DNA from: Alphaproteobacteria bacterium
GTDB taxonomy: Bacteria > Pseudomonadota > Alphaproteobacteria > Rhodobacterales > Rhodobacteraceae
Reading direction: 5' to 3'
Length of the DNA stretch: 5,102 nucleotides
Assembly: GCA_030830465.1 (NCBI GenBank)
Contig: JAURMY010000353.1
Location: 1 to 5,102 of the forward strand
The notes beneath the pieces were generated by a model. The model was not told where the DNA came from and did not search any database. It saw only the letters and a program-made list of their open reading frames with translations. Position 1 is the first letter of the stretch; the number at the start of each line of letters is the position of its first letter. Shown piece by piece: positions 1-5,102 of this stretch. Position numbers and translations under genes: made by a program.

Positions 1-724
1 CAAACCAGGCCTCGTGCGGCAGGCGCAATTTCGCGGTGACGCCGCCGCGTGGATCATTGGCCACGCTCAGTTCCGCGCCCAGCAGGTCCGCCAGTTCCTT
101 GGCGATATAAAGCCCCAGTCCAGAACCCGGTTTTGTATTGTCGTTCGGGCGGCCCTCGAACTGATAGAGTTTCGCAAGCGATTGCTGCGACAGGCCCGGC
201 CCGTCGTCGCGCAACTCAAAACACAGGGATTTCTGGCGGTCGCATTCCACCGTCAATGTCACCGCACCGACATCGGTATATTTGACCGCATTGCCGATCA
301 GGTTTGCAATGACCCGCTCCAGCGCCACGCGATCCAGCGTAACAATGGCCGGCAGCGCCGTGCCCGCCAACAGCGTAAAGCTTATGCCCTTTTCGCGGGC
401 ATGCCCGGACCAGCGCTTGCGGATATCGGCCAAGAATTCTGTCAGGTTCAGGTTGCCCGCCTGTGTCACCATGCCGGCGGCCGGGCCGGGATCGTCCACC
501 AAAGTCTTGTCCAACAGCCGCGCCAAAGTCTCGCCCGAGGCGGCAATGCGTTCAAAATGGGCCAGTGTTTCCGGGTCCAGCCGATTTTTGTCGATCAGCC
601 GCACCCCGCCCAGAACATCCGACAGGGCCGACCGCAGATCATGGGACAGCAATGAGAACCGGTCTTTGAAAGGCGGGCGTCCAGCTTTTTCGGTCAAAGG
701 GTCATCCGGTCGTTCGTGGGTCAA
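1..724 (-). CDS. Soluble sensor histidine kinase, catalytic core (3' end beyond window)
   Basis: Two-component histidine kinase, expected to autophosphorylate from ATP and pass phosphate to a response regulator in the cytoplasm. The 241 visible residues hold a HisKA helix pair with H-box SHDLRSAL (phospho-acceptor His28) and a HATPase_c domain. That domain has an intact N-box (ANLIGNAVKYT, 140-150), G1 box (DDGPG, 173-177) and G2 box (GSGLGLYIAKEL, 200-211). The usual H-box proline is Ala33. No membrane segment or sensor domain precedes the H-box, so input must come from a partner. The start is a TTG at 722-724, chosen because AGGAG lies 6 nt upstream; the frame has no upstream ATG before a TAA, and the first internal ATG (Met85) would delete the H-box. 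It lies 54 bp after the membrane kinase-like gene, probably in the same operon. The C-terminus is cut off at the window edge, so a receiver domain further on (hybrid kinase) is possible. Family assignment is firm; signal and target are unknown. Confidence 0.9.
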   Translation of the reverse strand, partial: MTHERPDDPLTEKAGRPPFKDRFSLLSHDLRSALSDVLGGVRLIDKNRLDPETLAHFERIAASGETLARLLDKTLVDDPGPAAGMVTQAGNLNLTEFLADIRKRWSGHAREKGISFTLLAGTALPAIVTLDRVALERVIANLIGNAVKYTDVGAVTLTVECDRQKSLCFELRDDGPGLSQQSLAKLYQFEGRPNDNTKPGSGLGLYIAKELADLLGAELSVANDPRGGVTAKLRLPHEAWF

Positions 725-755
725 CCTTTGCTCCTTTTCGCAGCCATCCAAAAGG
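722..755 (-). promoter_or_regulatory. Ribosome binding site and possible SD-masking hairpin before the TTG start
   Basis: On the minus strand AGGAG (731-735) stands 6 nt before the TTG codon and decides the start of the soluble kinase. Upstream, CCTTTT (750-755) can pair with AAAAGG (733-738) across an 11-nt loop, and this arm overlaps the Shine-Dalgarno bases. A 6-bp stem is weak, so the binding site is well supported but the masking role is only a possibility. Confidence 0.5.
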
Positions 756-778
756 GCGACTCGACTTTAGGTTGCAAT

Positions 779-2473
779 TCAATGCCCTGCATACCGCAGA
801 TTTTCAGGCGCGGCAAGCTTTCTTGAGCCCGAGGCCAGTTGCATAAAGGCGGCCTGTCGTACCGTTGCAATATCAATCGGCACTTCGACGAAATCGTCGA
901 ATTCATTGGCGTCCTGCGGTTTGCCCAACGCCACCAGAATGGCCTGCGGATAGGCCATTGCGCAGTATTTCAATTGCGCCGCCTCTTTTTCGCCGCCCGC
1001 TTCGATCATGACAACATGGGGTTGTCTGGGGTCGTCATCGGCCAGAAACCGGACATTCTCGGCACGGAAGGCCGCACGACAGATCGCTTCCAGCGCGCCG
1101 GATTGGGTGACCACTTTGATCAGCAGTGTCTCCACGATCATCTCGGGCGCCGGCACCGACACCAGCACGGCAATCCTTTCGGGCGTGGGATTGTTCAGCT
1201 TCGTGCTGCCGCCCATGCGTTCGATCAGCCCGCGCGACACGGCCGGCCCCAAAGCTTCGGATGCGAAACTGTCGCCCTTGCGCACCGCGTTGCCCATGAT
1301 CAGTTCGGGTTCCCATTCGCCGCCGATCTGGCTGTAATCAAATGAGATCGAAGCCGTCAACGCACCATTGCCGTAGGCCAGATCAATCGCGATGTTGCTG
1401 GCCCCCGCGGTTTCCAGAATATAGGTCGCAAGATGGGTCAGCGCCTGGCGCAGCCGGGCAAAATCCCCGATCACACGGTCGGGACACGTCCTGTCGGCGC
1501 GCACGTCAAATTCGATCCCTTCGCGCAGCGCGACCGGACCGAACATATCCTTGATTGCCGTCACCAGATTGCGGATTTCAAACGGTTTTTGATCCAGCTT
1601 CAACTGGTCATCCTGCAAGGCCGAGAAATCGAGGATGTCTTTCAACAGCCCGATCATCTGAACGCCCGAACGCTCGGCCTGATCCATCAGGCGGTTCTGA
1701 TGGCCGCTCAATCCCTGTTGTTTGATCAGCGCCAACAGGCCCAAAACCCCGTTCATCGGGGTGCGCAATTCGTGGCTCATCATCGACAGGAATTGTGACT
1801 TTGCCTTGTTTGCCAGGCGCGACGCCTCCAGCAGGATGCGGTTCTGTTCGGCCAACTGGCGGAACTGGTGGGTTTCCCGCGCAAACACAAAGATCAGCAG
1901 CACACTCGACAGAACGGCGATCGCGCTGATGATGGTCAGAATGCCCGAACTGCTGGAAAGATCCTCGCGCAGGACGGAATAGCGCCTTTCCTCCCCGTGC
2001 AGCACCCGCCGGCTCAGTTCCCGAAGGTCATCCTGAAAGGGGCGGAAGGCCTGTTGAATGGTTTCTGCGGCGGCTTTGTCGCCTTCTTTCAAACCGGTCA
2101 CGGTCGGCTCAAGCGCCTGCATTTTTGCAAACAGTTCCGCGACTTTTGCATCCGGCGTGTCATAGGCCGACAGGCGCTTTCCGACCGTGCCCTGCCGGAA
2201 CAGCGACACCCGGCTCCACAAGATATCAAAGCGTGTGTTCACGTCCTTCGGCGTTGCGCCTTCGGCGCCGGATTTGAACTCTGCAAGGCTGTATTCAAAC
2301 CGCAAAAGTTCGATTTCCACCTGCAACGCCGACCACAGGATCGTTTCGTTGCTGGCCTGACTCATCGCGTCGATGTCCTTGCGGACCACAAAAAATCCCG
2401 CGGCTGCCACGGCGATCGTCAATGCCACAATGACAAATCCAATCACGCGGGTCAGGCGGACGGAAATATTCAC
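779..2473 (-). CDS. Membrane histidine-kinase-like protein with degenerate ATPase and receiver-like domains (probable pseudokinase)
   Basis: 564 residues in hybrid-kinase layout. TM1 is about 8-30, then a mostly helical periplasmic region of about 145 residues, then TM2 about 177-198, a short coiled linker (200-225), and a HisKA domain with a good H-box (SHELRTPMNG, His234). The HATPase-like region (about 330-443) is eroded. The N-box positions read His347, Tyr351 and Glu354 where Asn, Asn and Lys are usual; G1 reads DYSQI instead of DxGxG; G2 reads SEALGP instead of GTGLGL. The region after G2 (SRGLIERMGG) is still recognisable. The tail (about 446-541) resembles a receiver, but Glu491 sits at the phospho-acceptor position, Val531 at the conserved lysine, and the N-terminal acidic pair is missing. 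Reduced or absent kinase activity is therefore inferred. The reading frame is intact, so this is not a decaying pseudogene. The GTG start overlaps the stop of the SUOX-like gene by 4 bp (GTGA), suggesting translational coupling. A degenerate but still active kinase is the main alternative. Confidence 0.88.
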   Translation of the reverse strand: MNISVRLTRVIGFVIVALTIAVAAAGFFVVRKDIDAMSQASNETILWSALQVEIELLRFEYSLAEFKSGAEGATPKDVNTRFDILWSRVSLFRQGTVGKRLSAYDTPDAKVAELFAKMQALEPTVTGLKEGDKAAAETIQQAFRPFQDDLRELSRRVLHGEERRYSVLREDLSSSSGILTIISAIAVLSSVLLIFVFARETHQFRQLAEQNRILLEASRLANKAKSQFLSMMSHELRTPMNGVLGLLALIKQQGLSGHQNRLMDQAERSGVQMIGLLKDILDFSALQDDQLKLDQKPFEIRNLVTAIKDMFGPVALREGIEFDVRADRTCPDRVIGDFARLRQALTHLATYILETAGASNIAIDLAYGNGALTASISFDYSQIGGEWEPELIMGNAVRKGDSFASEALGPAVSRGLIERMGGSTKLNNPTPERIAVLVSVPAPEMIVETLLIKVVTQSGALEAICRAAFRAENVRFLADDDPRQPHVVMIEAGGEKEAAQLKYCAMAYPQAILVALGKPQDANEFDDFVEVPIDIATVRQAAFMQLASGSRKLAAPENLRYAGH

Positions 2474-2946
2474 CTGTATTCAATCCTCACGACTTGCCAG
2501 ATCAACCGGCTGTTATAAACCGGATCGCGCAGTTCGGCATGGTCACTCATCGGGTAGATCATCCAGATCGGACCCTTGTCCCGGCTGGACAAAGCGTCGC
2601 CGTCCATCGACAGGGCCAGAATGGCGTCATAGTCGTAAAACTCTTTCACCGCCACGTCGATCTGGTAATCGTTGGCCGCGGTCAGTGTGGCCGTCACCGC
2701 CTTTGCACCGCCGTATTTCTGCAAAAGGTCCCGCACCAAAGGCCCGCGAAACGTTTTCACACCATCGACGAATTCGTTTGCTGTCACCACGTCATGCTGC
2801 GGTAAAGCCTGCAGATCGTCCAATGACAGGGCGACCGTTGCGCTGCCATCTGCCGCGCGCACCGTCAAATCGGATTGCGCAAATAACCCACCACCTAACA
2901 GTGTGGCGCACAGGAAAAACAGGATGCCTACGAGTTGCCGTCCCAT
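2470..2946 (-). CDS. Exported SUOX-fold (oxidoreductase molybdopterin-binding-like) small protein without cofactor cysteine
   Basis: 158-residue protein with an N-terminal signal peptide (hydrophobic 5-22, likely cleavage near Ala23), so probably periplasmic. The mature part resembles a fragment of the sulfite oxidase / oxidoreductase molybdopterin-binding fold: the TFRGPLVRDLLQKYGG segment (65-80), then ANDYQIDV (91-98), and a GPIWMIYP motif (125-132). At about 135 mature residues it is far shorter than a catalytic enzyme of that family. Its only cysteine (Cys13) is inside the signal peptide, so the thiolate that holds molybdenum in sulfite oxidase and MsrP/YedY is absent. A binding or sensing role is more likely than catalysis; this is inference. 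ATG at 2944-2946 was chosen because GAGG stands 5 nt upstream and the signal peptide begins there. An in-frame ATG at 3075 would add 43 residues ahead of the signal and lies in the hairpin region. Its stop overlaps the start of the kinase-like gene, so the two products probably act together. Confidence 0.82.
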   Translation of the reverse strand: MGRQLVGILFFLCATLLGGGLFAQSDLTVRAADGSATVALSLDDLQALPQHDVVTANEFVDGVKTFRGPLVRDLLQKYGGAKAVTATLTAANDYQIDVAVKEFYDYDAILALSMDGDALSSRDKGPIWMIYPMSDHAELRDPVYNSRLIWQVVRIEYR

Positions 2947-2977
2947 AGTTGCCTCATTTTCAAATAACTTTCGCCAC

Positions 2978-3007
2978 AGATTAGGCAGACCTGAGTCCCA
3001 ATGACAA
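2978..3007 (-). promoter_or_regulatory. Candidate sigma70-type promoter for the SUOX-kinase operon
   Basis: Reading the minus strand, TTGTCA (3002-3007) is followed after 18 bp by TAATCT (2978-2983), about 31 nt before the ATG. The -35 element is good, the -10 weak and the spacer slightly long. Position and the absence of coding sequence here support it; no transcript start can be seen. Confidence 0.3.
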
Positions 3008-3028
3008 ATGATTTTTGTGGCAAATTTG
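3004..3028. repeat. Overlapping AT-rich inverted repeats, possible operator
   Basis: Three short dyads lie in a row: ACAAA (3004-3008) with TTTGT (3014-3018) around a 5-nt centre; TTTG (3014-3017) with CAAA (3021-3024) around TGG; and the perfect 8-bp palindrome CAAATTTG (3021-3028). The patch is AT-rich against GC-rich surroundings and overlaps the candidate -35 element of the downstream operon, as a repressor or activator site might. The arms are short, so chance is not excluded. Confidence 0.3.
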
Positions 3029-3043
3029 ACGCGTAGCCTTGTG

Positions 3044-3075
3044 ATGCAGTGGAAACGCACACGATTCCACCGCAT
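3044..3075 (-). terminator. Stem-loop after prpE, candidate terminator or 3'-end stabiliser
   Basis: Bases 3044-3054 pair with 3065-3075 over 11 positions around a 10-nt loop, about 20 bp past the prpE stop codon. At 3048/3071 the plus strand has an A-C mismatch, whereas minus-strand RNA has a U-G wobble, so the stem is continuous only in the prpE-sense transcript. No U-run follows (next bases are CACAAGG), so it is not a textbook intrinsic terminator; a 3'-end stabilising element or chance hairpin are alternatives. Confidence 0.45.
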
Positions 3076-3095
3076 TAAGACGCCACCGGGACAAT

Positions 3096-4994
3096 TTAAT
3101 GTGCCGCTTGCGGATAGCCCAGGGTGCCCAAGGCCGCCGCGATCTCGTCAAGAATTGCCGGATCATCAATCGTTGCTGGCAGTTTATAGGTTTCGCCGTC
3201 GGCAATCTTGGCCATGGTTGCGCGCAAAATCTTGCCCGAACGGGTTTTTGGCAAGCGGTCCACGACCACGGCCAGCTTGAATGCCGCGACCGGGCCGATC
3301 TTGTTGCGCACCAAAGTGACGCATTCGCGCACCACGTCATCTGCCGATTTTGTCACACCCGAGGTCAGGCACAAAAATCCCATCGGCAGCTGGCCCTTCA
3401 GCGCATCTGCAACCCCGATCACCGCGCATTCGGCCACGTCCGGGTGGCTGGCCAGGACCTCTTCCATGGCGCCGGTGGACAGACGGTGACCGGCGACGTT
3501 GATCACGTCATCGGTCCGGGCCATGATGTAAAGATACCCGTCCTTATCCTTATATCCCGCATCGCCGGTTTCATAATATCCCGGAAACGTTGCCAGATAG
3601 GATTTGCGATAACGGGCCTCGGCGTTCCACAAAGTCGGCAATGTGCCCGGCGGCAGCGGCAGTTTCACCGCGATCGCGCCCAGTTCACCGTCGGGCATTT
3701 CGCGCCCGCCCTCATCCAGAATGCGCACGTCATAGCCCGGCATCGGCACCGAGGGTGACCCGATCTTGACCGGCAGATGTTCAATACCCATCGGGTTGCC
3801 GGCAATGGTCCAGCCGGTTTCGGTCTGCCACCAGTGGTCGATCACCGGCTTTTTCAACATATCCTGCGCCCAGATGATCGTGTCAGGGTCCGCACGTTCA
3901 CCGGCCAGAAACAGGATTTTCATTGCCGACAGGTCGTATTTCTTCAAAAACCCGCCCTTGGGATCAACCCGTTTGATCGCCCGAAACGCGGTCGGTGCGG
4001 TGAACAGGGCCTTGACCTTATGTTCGGAAATCACCCGCCAGAAGGTGCCTGCGTCAGGCGTGCCCACCGGCTTGCCTTCGAACAGAACGGTGGTAGAGCC
4101 CTGGATCAACGGCGCATAGCAGATATAGCTGTGCCCGACGACCCAGCCGACATCCGACGCGGCCCAGAACACCTCGCCCGGATTGATGTCGTAGATATTC
4201 TTCATGGTCCAGTTCAGTGCCACCAGATGCCCGGCAGTCGGGCGGATCACGCCTTTGGGCTGACCTGTGGTGCCGGATGTGTAAAGGATATAGACGGGAT
4301 CATCGCCGCGCACGGTCACACAGCCCGCCGGTTCAACCCCCTGCTGCACCGCATTCCAGTCGAAATCCCGCCCCGGCACCAGATCGGCAAGGCACTGTTC
4401 GCGCTGAAAAATCACTGTGAATTCGGGCTTATGCACGGCCAGTTCAATCGCCCCGTCCAGCAGTGGTTTATAGGCCACCACCCGCCCCGGCTCGATCCCA
4501 CAAGACCCCGCGATGATCGCTTTGGGAGTTGCATCATCAATGCGCGTGGCCAGTTCATTGGCGGCGAAACCGCCGAACACAACGGAATGGATCGCCCCCA
4601 GCCGCGCCACGGCCAGCATCGCCACAACCGCCTCGGGAACCATCGGCATATAGATGATCACCCGGTCGCCCTTGACCACACCCCTGGCCGCCAGCGCCCC
4701 GGCCATACGGGACACTTTGTCCTGCAATGCGCCATAAGTGATGGTGGCCTTGGTGCCGGTGACCGGGCTGTCGTAAATGATGGCGGCGCGATCCCCGTGG
4801 CCCGCCACAACATGCCGGTCCACCGCGTTATAGCAGGTGTTGACCTCGGCATCCTTGAACCATTCATAAAGCGGCGCGTTTTCGGCAAACAGCGCGCGGC
4901 TGGGCGGTTTCACCCAGTCAATCGCCTGTGCCTGTTCCATCCAGAACCCTTCGGGGTCGGCCTTCCAGCCGTTATAAACGTCGCGGTATCCCAC
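3096..4994 (-). CDS. prpE: Propionyl-CoA synthetase (propionate--CoA ligase)
   Basis: Cytoplasmic AMP-forming ligase: propionate + ATP + CoA gives propionyl-CoA + AMP + PPi through a propionyl-adenylate. At 632 residues it has PrpE length, shorter than typical acetyl-CoA synthetase (about 650). The N-terminal motif (YNAVDRH, 55-61) fits the Acs/PrpE family. Adenylation motifs are complete: P-loop YTSGTTGQPKG (238-248), SDVGWVVGHSY (280-290), WWQTETGW (388-395), YETGD (474-478), and hinge region RTDDVINVAGHRLS (493-506). The C-terminal LPKTRSGK (581-588) carries catalytic Lys588, the lysine that protein acetyltransferases modify in this family. The GW after QTET matches PrpE, where acetyl-CoA synthetase has GG. 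The GTG start has AGGGAG 6 nt upstream and aligns with the expected PrpE N-terminus. Acetate may be a side substrate. The enzyme feeds propionyl-CoA into further metabolism (methylmalonyl-CoA or methylcitrate route); no gene of either route is visible here. Confidence 0.95.
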   Translation of the reverse strand: MGYRDVYNGWKADPEGFWMEQAQAIDWVKPPSRALFAENAPLYEWFKDAEVNTCYNAVDRHVVAGHGDRAAIIYDSPVTGTKATITYGALQDKVSRMAGALAARGVVKGDRVIIYMPMVPEAVVAMLAVARLGAIHSVVFGGFAANELATRIDDATPKAIIAGSCGIEPGRVVAYKPLLDGAIELAVHKPEFTVIFQREQCLADLVPGRDFDWNAVQQGVEPAGCVTVRGDDPVYILYTSGTTGQPKGVIRPTAGHLVALNWTMKNIYDINPGEVFWAASDVGWVVGHSYICYAPLIQGSTTVLFEGKPVGTPDAGTFWRVISEHKVKALFTAPTAFRAIKRVDPKGGFLKKYDLSAMKILFLAGERADPDTIIWAQDMLKKPVIDHWWQTETGWTIAGNPMGIEHLPVKIGSPSVPMPGYDVRILDEGGREMPDGELGAIAVKLPLPPGTLPTLWNAEARYRKSYLATFPGYYETGDAGYKDKDGYLYIMARTDDVINVAGHRLSTGAMEEVLASHPDVAECAVIGVADALKGQLPMGFLCLTSGVTKSADDVVRECVTLVRNKIGPVAAFKLAVVVDRLPKTRSGKILRATMAKIADGETYKLPATIDDPAILDEIAAALGTLGYPQAAH

Positions 4995-5000
4995 CTTTTT

Positions 5001-5006
5001 CTCCCT
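5001..5006 (-). promoter_or_regulatory. Ribosome binding site of prpE
   Basis: AGGGAG on the minus strand, 6 nt before the GTG start of prpE. It overlaps the TAA stop (5006-5008) of the upstream reading frame by one base, so ribosomes ending the upstream gene could reinitiate on prpE. Confidence 0.6.
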
Positions 5007-5102
5007 TACCCATAGTGTTGTACCGGCGTCCCCGCCAGGGCTGCCATATTCAGCAAACCCCGCGCCGTAATTGATGGCGTCACAATATGCGCCTTATTGC
5101 CC
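5006..5102 (-). CDS. 3' end of an unidentified upstream gene
   Basis: Only the last 31 codons and a TAA stop are inside the window. The peptide includes AHIVTPSITARGLLNMAALAG and ends in TPVQHYG; I do not recognise its family. Of the three minus-strand frames only this one stays open to the edge, the other two being closed by TAA or TGA within the first 25 bases. The stop lies 11 bp before prpE, a typical operon spacing. The stretch is short, so a chance open frame in an upstream leader region cannot be ruled out. Confidence 0.45.
   Translation of the reverse strand, partial: GNKAHIVTPSITARGLLNMAALAGTPVQHYG

Noticed and set aside
14..655. 213-codon plus-strand frame opposite the soluble kinase
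   Set aside because: The opposite strand encodes all histidine kinase boxes in order; this frame is compositionally a shadow with no recognisable domain.
721..906. 61-codon minus-strand frame covering the gap before the TTG start
   Set aside because: It mostly overlaps the end of the membrane kinase-like gene in another frame; it has no binding site or motif, and no support beyond being open.
1868..2518. 216-codon plus-strand frame opposite the N-terminal part of the membrane kinase-like gene
   Set aside because: It covers the region that encodes the membrane segments and periplasmic helices on the minus strand and has no motif of its own.
2947..3075. Upstream in-frame extension of the SUOX-like gene to an ATG at 3075
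   Set aside because: It would place 43 non-signal residues ahead of a clear signal peptide and run through the prpE-distal hairpin; the internal ATG has a good ribosome binding site.
3096..4994. Acetyl-CoA synthetase (acs) as the identity of the ligase
   Set aside because: Length, the N-terminal sequence and the QTETGW motif fit PrpE better; acetate use as a side activity remains possible.
3777..5015. 412-codon open frame on the plus strand opposite prpE
   Set aside because: It lies antisense to an unmistakable prpE; its His/Arg/Gln/Pro-rich product is typical of the mirror frame of a GC-rich gene, and it shows no family motif.
1..5102. CRISPR array, tRNA/rRNA genes, insertion sequences or phage-like genes
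   Set aside because: No regularly spaced repeats, tRNA-like cloverleaf, transposase motifs or terminal repeats were seen on either strand.

Overview
The window reads as chromosomal DNA of an alphaproteobacterium, most likely of the Rhodobacterales (Roseobacter-type). This is inferred from the moderately high G+C content, the Roseobacter-like PrpE sequence and the frequent non-ATG starts. It is not proven by any marker gene. All genes that can be supported lie on the minus strand, so they read from right to left.

Right part (3096-5102): the last 31 codons of an unidentified upstream gene (5006-5102) are followed after 11 bp by a complete propionyl-CoA synthetase gene, prpE (3096-4994, GTG start). 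The 149-bp gap after prpE holds an 11-bp stem-loop just past the stop codon, which could end or stabilise the prpE transcript. Beyond it lie an AT-rich patch of overlapping dyads and a possible promoter for the next gene set.

Left part (1-2946): three genes look like one signalling operon. The first encodes a small exported protein with a piece of the sulfite-oxidase (molybdopterin-binding) fold and no cysteine in its mature part. It overlaps by 4 bp (GTGA) a membrane-bound, histidine-kinase-like protein of 564 residues. That protein keeps its H-box histidine but has lost most ATP-binding residues, and it ends in a degenerate receiver-like domain. After 54 bp comes a second, soluble histidine kinase with a TTG start. 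Its ATP-binding boxes are intact but it has no sensor region; it runs off the left edge.

The most interesting reading is a split sensory system. The periplasmic SUOX-like protein would bind a ligand or partner, the membrane pseudokinase would carry the signal across the membrane, and the soluble kinase would supply catalysis. This is inference from domain defects and gene order. The sequence gives no direct link between this module and propionate metabolism apart from adjacency.
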